A stretch of DNA of 64,000 nucleotides, taken from contig NZ_CP075169.1 in NCBI RefSeq assembly GCF_016865525.2, forward strand, positions 3,472,337-3,536,336, given 5' to 3'. Made by a program: the position numbers and the translations under genes. Positions within the stretch are counted from its first letter, which is position 1; each line of letters opens with the position of its first letter. The DNA is from Sodalis ligni (GTDB taxonomy: Bacteria > Pseudomonadota > Gammaproteobacteria > Enterobacterales > Enterobacteriaceae). Below the pieces are notes generated by a model, which saw nothing but the letters and a program-made list of their open reading frames with translations, was not told where the DNA came from and made no database searches. Below are positions 22,198-30,491 of this stretch, one piece after another.

Positions 22198-23340
22198 ATG
22201 GCATTCAACTTTGACGAAAGTATCGACCGACGTCACAGCGACAGTTTTAAGTGGCAAAAGTATTATGAACAGAATGTCATTCCTCTTTGGGTCGCCGATA
22301 CCGATTTTCGCTCACCGCCCTGCATTATTGAGGCACTGCAGGCACGTATCGCCCATGGCGTCTTTGGTTACGGTTTCCCTTCTCCGGAATTGACGGAACT
22401 ATTTATCGCACGTATGGCCGAGCGCTATCACTGGCGGGTGCAACCGGAATGGCTGGTCTTTTTGCCCGGTCTGGTGAGCGGTATTAATCTGGCGGTCCGC
22501 GCTTTAACCGGGCCGGATGAAGGCATTGTCATCCCTACCCCTATTTATCCGCCGTTTCGCGCCGCGGCGCGCGGCGCCGGCCGACAGCAACGCCTCGCCC
22601 CCATGGTGTTGAATGACGGGCGTTGGCTGGCGGATTTGGCCGCGGTTGAAACCGAACTGACCGGCGTTGAAAAACTGCTGATGTTATGCAATCCCCATAA
22701 TCCCGGCGGCACCGTTTATCGCCGGGAAGAGCTGCAACAGCAGTTGGCGTTTGCCCAACGCCACGATTTATTGGTGTGTTCCGACGAAATTCACTGCGAT
22801 CTGCTGCTGGAACCCGGGGTGGAGCATATACCGTTCGCCTCGCTGGACAGTGACGCGGAACAGCGCTCGGTGACCCTGATGTCGCCGTCAAAAACCTTTA
22901 ATATCGCCGGACTGGGTGCGTCGCTGGCGGTGATCCCCAATCCCCGGCTACGGATGCGTTTTATCGCACAACGCAGCGGCATCGTCCCAAGCGTAGATGT
23001 GCTGGCTTTTGTGGCCGCCACCGCAGCCTGGCGTGACGGGCAACCATGGCTGGACGAGCAGTTAGCCTATCTGCGTGGGAATCGGGACTGGCTCAGGGCG
23101 CGCATCAATGAATTACCGGGTTTGCATATGGCCTCTCCCGAAGGCACTTATCTGGCGTGGATAGATGCGCATGAACTGGCGGCGGAAAATCCTCAGCGCT
23201 TTTTTGAACAGGCGGGCGTCGGTCTCTCTCCCGGCGCCGAATTCGGCGACCCGCGATTCGTCAGGCTGAATTTCGGCTGCCCACGGGCATTGCTGGAAGA
23301 AGGCATTGAGCGCATGGCCGCTGCCATCAATGCCGGCTGA
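22198..23340 (+). CDS. PatB/MalY-type PLP C-S lyase
   Basis: The 380-residue fold-type I PLP enzyme resembles cystathionine beta-lyases of the PatB/MalY group, which cleave C-S bonds and release thiols and pyruvate. The PLP lysine is in MSPSKTFNIAGL near residue 241. CNPHNPGGTVYRREEL and VCSDEIHCDLLL are the cofactor-binding blocks. The ATG follows AAGGAAATTACT. It stands alone between divergent cutC and convergent yecM. The exact substrate cannot be told from sequence; it lacks the MalY regulatory context (no malI or malX nearby). Confidence 0.88.
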   Translation: MAFNFDESIDRRHSDSFKWQKYYEQNVIPLWVADTDFRSPPCIIEALQARIAHGVFGYGFPSPELTELFIARMAERYHWRVQPEWLVFLPGLVSGINLAVRALTGPDEGIVIPTPIYPPFRAAARGAGRQQRLAPMVLNDGRWLADLAAVETELTGVEKLLMLCNPHNPGGTVYRREELQQQLAFAQRHDLLVCSDEIHCDLLLEPGVEHIPFASLDSDAEQRSVTLMSPSKTFNIAGLGASLAVIPNPRLRMRFIAQRSGIVPSVDVLAFVAATAAWRDGQPWLDEQLAYLRGNRDWLRARINELPGLHMASPEGTYLAWIDAHELAAENPQRFFEQAGVGLSPGAEFGDPRFVRLNFGCPRALLEEGIERMAAAINAG

Positions 23341-23395
23341 TTCTTGCCCGTCTCAGGAGAAGGATTGAATGCCGGGCCAAAATGATGCCTCAAAA

Positions 23396-23956
23396 TTAAT
23401 CCCCCTCCCCGGCCACAATGGAGCGCAGGCTATGGGGATGAAACTTGATGGTCACATTGCCATCGGTCACCGCCAGCGTCGGGTTGGGTAAAGATTCATT
23501 TTCTCCCTGCGGCGCACTGTGCCTGATCCTGATATCGGGAGACGCCAGCGCCCCGTCGCTCAGCAAGGATAGCGCGCGTTGCGCCAGTAAAGACGCCGGT
23601 CCCGGCAGGACTATCTCAATATGTTCCCAGCCTTCGTGGGGATAACGGCGTTTACCGGGCCAGGGCAGCTCCACACAGTCGGTGCGTAACCCGCCGAATT
23701 CAATGGGTTCAGGCAAATGGAACAGCGCAATGTCCCTACCGTTAACGGCGCTCTTTTTCAGACAGCGGCCGCATTGCTCCCAACCGTCGAACCATCGCCG
23801 GGCGGTGGTATCCTGATGGCAGCGCAGCGCGATATGATCGATATGACAAACGCTGAGATCCAAACCAAGGCGGTGAGACAACGTTGCCAGTTGCATACCG
23901 AACTCTATTATATCTTCGGATAAATCCGTTAATTGGTCTATTTTTTGCCATTTCAT
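23396..23956 (-). CDS. yecM: YecM family protein
   Basis: YecM has a glyoxalase-like metal-binding fold of unknown role. From ATG 23956 it is 186 residues, opening MKWQKIDQLTDLSEDI. The conserved block SVCHIDHIALRCH and later GWEHIEIVLPG carry likely metal ligands. It precedes argS in E. coli too, so the context supports the call. Confidence 0.88.
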   Translation of the reverse strand: MKWQKIDQLTDLSEDIIEFGMQLATLSHRLGLDLSVCHIDHIALRCHQDTTARRWFDGWEQCGRCLKKSAVNGRDIALFHLPEPIEFGGLRTDCVELPWPGKRRYPHEGWEHIEIVLPGPASLLAQRALSLLSDGALASPDIRIRHSAPQGENESLPNPTLAVTDGNVTIKFHPHSLRSIVAGEGD

Positions 23957-24664
23957 TTCTTTCACTTTTCTTTCCGGCATATTTTATGTTATGGCTAAAG
24001 TACATTTAATATAAAATTAACTATTACAAATATTATAATTAATTTTGATATGATCATATTGCTAATGGTTAAGCTTGTTTGTTATATGGGAATATCGCCC
24101 TCATTTGACAAATTGTGCTGTAAAGCCCGTCAGAAGCGGGTTTGCGGCCAAAATGGACTTTGAATGCTCAGTATAATCTTAAAGCTCTGGAGGGGGATTG
24201 TATAGACATTGGAAATAAGTTAGTTTCAAGATCAATAGTGATATGAGAATATAATTATGTTGTTACTTATATTGTGTATGGTACTTGTTGTAATTGCTAT
24301 ATTTTCTATTATATTACATCTTCGTACCAGGAATCGTAATCAGCTGGGCGTCTCACGTAAAAGCCGCCGCCGCTAGCAATTTATCTCCTTCCGGGTTAGG
24401 GCGCTGCTCGCCGAATCCTTTTGTCCTTTCTTTCACCTGCTCATATCCATTGGTTTGACCGGATCTTACGACGCTGCAACTTTCCGCTAAGCGTAGCCGG
24501 CCATACTGACGCGGGCCGCCATTTATGGTATAAGCGGTGTTTCTTTTTACTTAACGGCTTGCGCCGGGGCCTTCAGCCATCGGTCGGCATGGGATCGTTA
24601 TATCAAACGGCCGGGATGTGGGGCAGTGCCTCGCAGCCACGGCGCGGGTAACAAAGGTAATACG
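23957..24664. other. Long yecM/argS intergenic region
   Basis: About 700 bases between divergent yecM and argS. The left half, 23990-24340, is very AT-rich and holds one short hydrophobic open frame (24257-24376). The right half has normal GC and probably carries the argS promoter and leader. I see no RNA gene I can name. Confidence 0.45.
24257..24376 (+). CDS. Possible 39-residue membrane peptide
   Basis: The frame begins MLLLILCMVLVVIAIFSII, a continuous hydrophobic stretch of about 20 residues, and ends in a strongly basic tail (HLRTRNRNQ then SRKSRRR). That single membrane segment with a cationic tail is unlikely to arise by chance yet is too short to prove. The ribosome site is weak (GAG about 12 bases upstream). 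It resembles small membrane proteins or type I toxin peptides in design only; I do not recognise a family. Confidence 0.35.
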   Translation: MLLLILCMVLVVIAIFSIILHLRTRNRNQLGVSRKSRRR

Positions 24665-26395
24665 GTGAATATTCAGGCTCTCCTTTCAGATAAAGTCAGT
24701 CAGGCGTTATTGTCCGCCGGTGCTCCCGCGGCAAGTGAAGCGCAGGTGCGTCAATCCGCAAAAGTGCAGTTTGGCGATTATCAGGCTAACGGTGTGATGA
24801 CCGTGGCCAAAAAACTCGGTATGCCGCCGCGACAATTGGCTGAAAAAGCAGTAGCGCTGCTGGAGCTTGAAGGCATTGCGGATAAAATCGAAATCGCCGG
24901 ACCGGGTTTTATCAATATCTTCCTGAACCGCCGCTGGCTGGCGGCCCAGGTTGAAGCCGCCCTGGCTTCGCCGCGGCTGAATATTTCGCCGGTGGCGCCG
25001 CAGACCCTGGTGGTGGACTACTCCGCGCCAAACGTGGCGAAAGAGATGCACGTTGGCCATTTGCGGTCCACCATTATCGGCGATGCCTCGGTGCGGACCC
25101 TGGAATTTCTGGGCCATAACGTTATCCGCGCCAACCATGTGGGTGACTGGGGCACGCAGTTCGGCATGCTGATAGCCTACCTGGAAAAGATTCAATCCAG
25201 CGGTGAGCCGGATATGCAGTTATCCAGCCTGGAGGAGTTCTACCGGGCCGCCAAGAAAACTTACGATGAGGATGCCGCGTTCGCCGAGCGCGCCCGCGGC
25301 TATGTGGTGAAGCTCCAGGGCGGCGACGACTATTGCCGCCGGATGTGGCGTAAGCTGGTGGATATCACCATGGCGCAAAACCAGAAGATTTATGATCGCC
25401 TGAACGTCACCCTGACCCGCAAGGATGTGATGGGCGAAAGCCTGTATAACGACATGCTGCCGGGTATTGTGGCCGATCTGAAGGCCAAGGGGCTGGCGGT
25501 GGAAAGCGAAGGCGCCACCGTGGTCTACCTTGAGGAGTTCAGGACCAAGGAAGGCGAGCCGATGGGGGTGATTATCCAGAAAAAAGACGGCGCCTACCTT
25601 TATACCACTACCGATATCGCCTGCGCAAAATACCGCTACGAGACGCTGAAAGCCGATCGCGTCCTGTATTATATCGATTCGCGGCAGCATCAGCATTTAA
25701 TGCAGGCCTGGGCCATCGTGCGCAAAGCGGGCTATGTGCCGGAATCCGTTCCGCTGGAACACCATATGTTCGGCATGATGCTCGGCAAGGACGGCAAACC
25801 TTTCAAAACCCGCGCCGGCGGCACCATCAAGCTGTCGGATTTGCTGGATGAAGCGCTGGAACGCGCCCGCCGCCTGATAGCGGGCAAAAATCCGGATATG
25901 ACGGAGGAGGAATTGGAAACTCTGGCGCAGGTGGTGGGGATCGGCGCGGTGAAATATGCCGATTTGTCCAAAAGCCGTACCACCGATTATGTATTTGATT
26001 GGGATTATATGCTGGCCTTTGAGGGCAATACCGCGCCCTATATGCAGTATGCCTATACCCGCGTGGCCTCGGTGTTTAAGCGCAGTGGTTTGGATGAAGG
26101 TGAATTGACCTTACCGGTAGTGCTGAACGACGATCATGAGGCGCTGTTGGCAACCCGCTTGCTGCAGTTTGAGGAAGCCGTTACCACGGTGGCGCGCGAC
26201 GGGACGCCTCATGTTATGTGCGCGTATTTATACGATCTGGCGGGGTTGTTTTCGGTGTTTTACGAGCGTTGTCCAATTCTCACCGCGGACAGTCAGGATA
26301 TTCTGCAAAGCCGTTTGAAGCTGGCGCGGCTGACCGCCCGCACTTTGAAGCAGGGTCTGGATTTGCTGGGTATACAGACGGTGGAACGGATGTAG
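24665..26395 (+). CDS. argS: Arginyl-tRNA synthetase
   Basis: ArgS charges tRNA-Arg. The GTG at 24665 gives 576 residues beginning [11 protein letters not shown], as in E. coli ArgS; AAAGGTAA lies before it. Class I motifs are [17 protein letters not shown] (HIGH-like HVGH) near residue 121 and the KMSK-equivalent region around [15 protein letters not shown]. The C-terminal helical anticodon domain ends [14 protein letters not shown] repeat array begins immediately after the stop. Confidence 0.97.
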   Translation: MNIQALLSDKVSQALLSAGAPAASEAQVRQSAKVQFGDYQANGVMTVAKKLGMPPRQLAEKAVALLELEGIADKIEIAGPGFINIFLNRRWLAAQVEAALASPRLNISPVAPQTLVVDYSAPNVAKEMHVGHLRSTIIGDASVRTLEFLGHNVIRANHVGDWGTQFGMLIAYLEKIQSSGEPDMQLSSLEEFYRAAKKTYDEDAAFAERARGYVVKLQGGDDYCRRMWRKLVDITMAQNQKIYDRLNVTLTRKDVMGESLYNDMLPGIVADLKAKGLAVESEGATVVYLEEFRTKEGEPMGVIIQKKDGAYLYTTTDIACAKYRYETLKADRVLYYIDSRQHQHLMQAWAIVRKAGYVPESVPLEHHMFGMMLGKDGKPFKTRAGGTIKLSDLLDEALERARRLIAGKNPDMTEEELETLAQVVGIGAVKYADLSKSRTTDYVFDWDYMLAFEGNTAPYMQYAYTRVASVFKRSGLDEGELTLPVVLNDDHEALLATRLLQFEEAVTTVARDGTPHVMCAYLYDLAGLFSVFYERCPILTADSQDILQSRLKLARLTARTLKQGLDLLGIQTVERM

Positions 26396-26878
26396 GGAGG
26401 TGGGCCCGGTCGTCCTTTAACACGTGTTCGTTGCATGTTCGACGATCGCGGGCCTACCGCTCCGGCAGGCGGTAAAACCACGCCTGCTTCGACCCCATCG
26501 GCACGCTCTCCCTTTAACACATGTTCGTTGCACGATCGGTGATGGCGGGCCTAGCGTGCCGTGGGGCGCTCCGGCAGGCGGTAAAACCACGCCTGCTTCG
26601 ACCCCATCGGCACGCTCTCCCTTTAACACGTTCGTTGCACGATCGGTGATGGCGAGCCTACCGCGCCATGGGGCGCTCCGGCAGGCGGTAAAACCACGCC
26701 TGCTTCGACCCCATCGGCACGCTCTCCCTTTAACACGTTCGTTGCACGTTCGGTGATCGCGGGCCTACCGCGCCATGGGGCGCTCCGGCAGGCGGTAAAA
26801 CCACGCCTGCTTCGACCCCATCGGCACGCTCTCCCTTTGACACGTTCGTTGCACGATCGGTGATGGCGGGACTAGCCT
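26396..26878 (+). repeat. 107-bp tandem hairpin repeat, array 2 (after argS)
   Basis: Four hairpin units start at 26455 (short, missing about 12 bases of one arm), 26553, 26660 and 26767; the last three are spaced exactly 107 bases. On the plus strand each reads C/T-C-ATGGGG facing CCCCAT and GCAGGCG facing CGCCTGC, followed by CTCTCCCTTTAACACG. The unit at 26553 begins AGCGTGCC and ends GGCACGCT, a swapped pair relative to ACCGTGCC/GGCACGGT elsewhere. The array starts right after the argS stop, in the same orientation, and ends at the stop of the convergent HD-domain gene. No coding role is likely. Confidence 0.9.
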
Positions 26879-27518
26879 AGCCCTGCCAGCGTGAGGCGCG
26901 AATCACCGTGCAGAAATTGCCTTTTACGAAGTCAGGCTCTTTGTCGGCAATGACGTCGGCTTTGACATTGCCGAAGGTCGTTTGCGGCTTGTCTTTAATG
27001 CCCTCATAAAACGCCTGGATGATCTCTTCCTTGAAATTCAGGCTGCGGGGGTGTTCGGCCACAATCTTCCGCCGGATGTCATCTCCATATCCCTCGTAGT
27101 TAATACCCAAAACGTCCATCTCAACGCCGGCGGTGACCAGCGCGATAACCGGATCCATGAATTCCGGAATACCGGGCGTGGTATGCAGGGCAATGGCCGT
27201 CCAGACCTTATCGATATCCGCCTTGCCGATGCCGTGGCTGTCCAGGAATTCCCGCGCCGTATTGGCGCCGTCTACTTCAAAACGTTTATCGCAGCTGCAG
27301 TGTTCATGGGTGAGCCCCATATCGTGGAACATGCAGCCGACGTACAGTAATTCAGGATCGAACGCCAGTTGACGCTGGCGGCCGGCCAGCGCGGCAAAAT
27401 AATAGACCCGGCTGGAGTGATGAAACAACAGCGGCGACTCGGTGTCACGTACCATTTCAGTGGCGGCGCGGGCCAGCCGGCTATCGGGGATGCGGATGCC
27501 GTTAACGGTGAAAGTCAT
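26877..27518 (-). CDS. HD-domain metal-dependent hydrolase
   Basis: A 213-residue HD-domain protein. Likely metal ligands are His34 (FHHSSRVYYFAAL) and His64-Asp65 (CMFHDMGLTHEH), with a further Asp region later. The layout resembles cyanamide-hydratase-like and other small HD hydrolases, but the substrate is unknown. It is divergent from a GlxA/FtrA-type regulator across 118 bases that contain a long dyad, so it is probably the target of that regulator. Its ATG follows AGGAGGAATTTAATC, a strong ribosome site. Confidence 0.8.
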   Translation of the reverse strand: MTFTVNGIRIPDSRLARAATEMVRDTESPLLFHHSSRVYYFAALAGRQRQLAFDPELLYVGCMFHDMGLTHEHCSCDKRFEVDGANTAREFLDSHGIGKADIDKVWTAIALHTTPGIPEFMDPVIALVTAGVEMDVLGINYEGYGDDIRRKIVAEHPRSLNFKEEIIQAFYEGIKDKPQTTFGNVKADVIADKEPDFVKGNFCTVIRASRWQG

Positions 27519-27568
27519 GATTAAATTCCTCCTGTGGGTTGATAACGTCCAGCATAAAGCGCAAAATT

Positions 27569-27607
27569 AATGTCCTCAATCGTATTAAAGATACGTTTTA
27601 GGACATT
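27569..27607. promoter_or_regulatory. 39-bp nested dyad, likely operator
   Basis: Outer arms AATGTCCT/AGGACATT and inner arms CGTAT/ATACG are placed symmetrically, with four-base spacers and a five-base centre TAAAG. All 13 arm pairs match. It lies 50 bases upstream of the HD gene and 29 bases before the regulator. The size and symmetry suit a dimeric AraC-type protein, though this assignment is inference. Confidence 0.65.
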
Positions 27608-27636
27608 CCTACCGCTGGGGACATGGGGACCGACGA

Positions 27637-28611
27637 ATGATCAAGAATATGGTTATCCTGGCTTTGCCGGGGGTGCAGCTGCTGGATGTTTCCGGTCCCC
27701 TTGATGTGTTCGCCGAGGCGAATGAACAGCGGGGTCGGGAGGTGTATCGCCTTCGGGTGATGGGCTGGCGGCGGGAGGTGATTCATTCCTCTTCCGGCGT
27801 AAGGCTTATGCCGGATCTGATGCTGGATGACGAATTGACCGAACCGGTGGATACCTTCCTGGTGGCGGGGGCGCCGGGGATTCGGTCCTTTATCGACGAC
27901 GCGGCCTTGCTGGAGGGCCTGCGCCGTTGGGCGCTTAACAGCCGCCGGTTCGGGTCGGTTTGCAGCGGTGCGTTAATGCTGGCGGCGGCGGGCCTGCTTG
28001 ACGGGCGCCATGTGGCCACCCACTGGGCGGTAGCCGGCTATTTGGCCGACAGCTATCCCGAGGTGATGGTGGATACGGATGCCATCACCCTGTCTGACGG
28101 TCCGGTGCGCAGCGCGGCGGGCGTGACGTCCGGCCTGGATTTGGCATTAAGCATGGTGGAAGAGGATGTCGGCCGGGAAACCGCCCTGGCGGTGGCCGCG
28201 CAGCTGGTAATGTATTTCAAGCGTCCGGGGGGCCAGTCGCAATTCAGCCGCAAGGGGGAGGCCTCATTGAGCGGGCGTTCGGCGCTGCAGGATGTGCAAC
28301 GCTACGTACAGGCCCATATCAGCGAAAGTCATAATGTGCAGACCATGGCGGCGAGAATGGGACTGAGCCCGCGTCATTTCAACCGGCTCTATCAGCAGCA
28401 AATGGGTTTGACGCCGGGAGAGTGGCTGGAGCAGGCAAGGGTCGCCCATGCCCGCCGCCTTTTGGAAAGCGTCGGGTCACCCCTCAAGCAAATTGCCGCC
28501 CACTGCGGTTTTTCCAGCACAGACATTTTGCGGCGTGCCTTTGTTCGACAATTGCATATCACACCGGCGCAATACCGTAAGTATTTTGCCAGCAACGGCG
28601 GAATCAGCTGA
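27637..28611 (+). CDS. GlxA/FtrA-type transcriptional regulator (DJ-1-like domain plus AraC HTH)
   Basis: The 324-residue protein has an N-terminal class I amidotransferase/DJ-1-like domain (about residues 4-185, with LPGVQLLDVSGPLDVF and the nucleophile elbow GSVCSGALMLAAAG). A C-terminal AraC helix-turn-helix pair follows (about residues 220-318, with MAARMGLSPRHFNRLYQQQMG and IAAHCGFSSTDILRRAF). Such proteins regulate adjacent catabolic or detoxification genes. The neighbour is the divergent HD hydrolase. The stop TGA falls in the edge of a palindrome array. The effector is unknown. Confidence 0.88.
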   Translation: MIKNMVILALPGVQLLDVSGPLDVFAEANEQRGREVYRLRVMGWRREVIHSSSGVRLMPDLMLDDELTEPVDTFLVAGAPGIRSFIDDAALLEGLRRWALNSRRFGSVCSGALMLAAAGLLDGRHVATHWAVAGYLADSYPEVMVDTDAITLSDGPVRSAAGVTSGLDLALSMVEEDVGRETALAVAAQLVMYFKRPGGQSQFSRKGEASLSGRSALQDVQRYVQAHISESHNVQTMAARMGLSPRHFNRLYQQQMGLTPGEWLEQARVAHARRLLESVGSPLKQIAAHCGFSSTDILRRAFVRQLHITPAQYRKYFASNGGIS

Positions 28612-28825
28612 CGAAAATGCACGAGACCGTCAGTTGACGGAAATGCACGGGACCGTCAATTGACGGAAATGCTCGGGACCGTCAATTGACGGAAATGCTC
28701 GGGACCGTCAATTGACGGAAATGCTCGGGACCGTCAGTTGACGGAAATGCTCGGGACCGTCAGTTGACGGAAATGCTCGGGACCGTCAGTTGACGGAAAT
28801 GCTCGGGACCGTCAGTTGACGGAAC
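28604..28825. repeat. 26-bp tandem array with palindromic core
   Basis: Eight units of GACCGTCARTTGACGGAAAT plus GCTCGG start at 28625, 28651, 28677, 28703, 28729, 28755, 28781 and 28807, each exactly 26 bases apart; a decayed half-unit precedes them. The core CCGTCAATTGACGG is a perfect 14-base palindrome in units 2-4; the others have CAGTTG at the centre. The array lies between two convergent genes, and both stop codons (GlxA-type TGA at 28609-28611, murJ TGA ending at 28812) fall in its palindromes. There are no unique spacers, so it is not a CRISPR. Confidence 0.9.
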
Positions 28826-30346
28826 GGGCGAAATCCCGCACCCGGAATCCCATGGCGGCCAGCGCCGCAAAATAGGATGCAGCCCCCACCGCCACCACCA
28901 GCGCCAATCTCAGCAGTCGGGCCAGCATATTGCCCTGGGCCCAATCGGGCATCACCCAGAGCATGCCCAACAACACCGCCGACATCACCAGTACCGCGAT
29001 CACCAGACGAATTAGGAATGAGGCCCAGCCCGGCTGCGGCAGGAACATATTCTTTTGCGTAGTTGCCAATACAGCAGCCCGGCGTTCAGACAGGCGGCCA
29101 GCCCGATGGAGAGGGACAATCCGGCGTGCTTCAGCGGACCGATAAACGCCAGGTTCATCACCTGCGTCATGATCAGGGTGAAAATCGCCACTTTTACCGG
29201 CGTCTTGATATCCTGCCGCGAGTAAAAGCCCGGCGCCAGTACCTTGACCATAATCAGCCCGATAAGCCCCACCGAATAGGCCATCAACGCCCGCTGGGTC
29301 ATTGAGGCGTCAAAAGCGGTAAAACGTCCGTACTGAAACAGCGCGACGGTAAGTGATTTCGCCAGGATGCCGAGGGCGACGGCGCTGGGCAGCGCCAGAA
29401 CGAAACAAAGCCGCAGCCCCCAATCCATCAGGCGGGAGTATTCATCGTGATTGCCGCTGGAAAAGCTTTTCGCCAGGGAAGGCAATAAAATCGTCCCCAG
29501 AGCCACACCCAGCACCCCGGAAGGAAACTCCATCAAACGATCGGCATAGTACATCCAGGAAACCGAGCCGGACACCAGGAACGAGGCGAAGATGGTATTG
29601 ATAATCAGCGATATCTGGCTCACCGAAACCCCCAGGATTGCAGGGCCCATTTGCCGCAGTACCCGCCAGACGCCGGCATCCTTGAACTGTAGGCGCGGCA
29701 TCACCAGCATGCCGATTTTTTTCAGATGGGGTAGTTGATAACCCAGCTGCAATACGCCGCCCACCACCACCGCCCAGGCCAGCGCCAGAACCGGCGGGTG
29801 GAAATGGGGAGCGGCGAACAGGGCAAAAAGGATCATGCTGACGTTAAGCAAGGTCGGGGCGAACGCCGGCACCGAGAAACGATTCCAGGTATTGAGGATC
29901 GCTCCCGCCAAGGATGCCAGGGAGATCAGCATGATATAGGGAAAGGTAATACGCAGCAGCGATGAGGTTAGGACAAACTTGTCCGGCGAATCCACGAAGC
30001 CGGGGGCGGTAACCATGATAACCCAGGGCGCGGCCAGCATGCCGGCCACGGTCACCAGCGCCAGCGCCAGCGTCAGGAGGCCTGCGATATAGGCGACAAA
30101 CGTGCGGCTGGCCTCATCTCCCCGCTGGCTTTTGTATTCCGCTAAAATGGGGACAAAAGCCTGGGAAAAGGCGCCTTCGGCAAAGATCCTGCGTAGCAGG
30201 TTCGGCAGCTTGAAAGCGACAAAAAACGCATCCGTCGCCATACCGGCGCCGAAAATACGGGCAACGATAGCATCGCGGGCAAAACCCAGCACCCGCGAAA
30301 AAAGGGTCATGGAACTGACGGCGGCCAGTGACTTCAATAAGTTCAT
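28812..30346 (-). pseudogene. murJ: Lipid II flippase MurJ, interrupted by one frameshift
   Basis: MurJ moves lipid II across the inner membrane for peptidoglycan synthesis and is essential in E. coli. From ATG 30346 ([21 protein letters not shown]) the first frame runs through about 13 membrane segments to LLYWQLRK. It then reads out of frame to a stop at 29012. The C-terminal end continues in another frame from NMFLPQPGW through the last membrane segments to 28812. One extra A in the A4 run (plus strand TTTT at 29053-29056) restores a protein of family length, about 511 residues. The final codons and stop lie inside the first palindrome of the 26-bp array. A true knock-out would be surprising. 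Confidence 0.9.
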
Positions 30347-30491
30347 AGAATGATTTCTACTACGCCCGGATGCCGGGGGTAAGCAAACGCAACCGGCCCC
30401 CGCCGACATCCTTATCTTTTATGGTGCGCCTAGTCTACCCTCTGTTTCAGAAATCGCTACCATCAGTTGTAACCTGCGGTAAAGACCAGGG

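Noticed and set aside
28604..28825. CRISPR array
   Set aside because: Units are contiguous with no unique spacers and no cas genes nearby.
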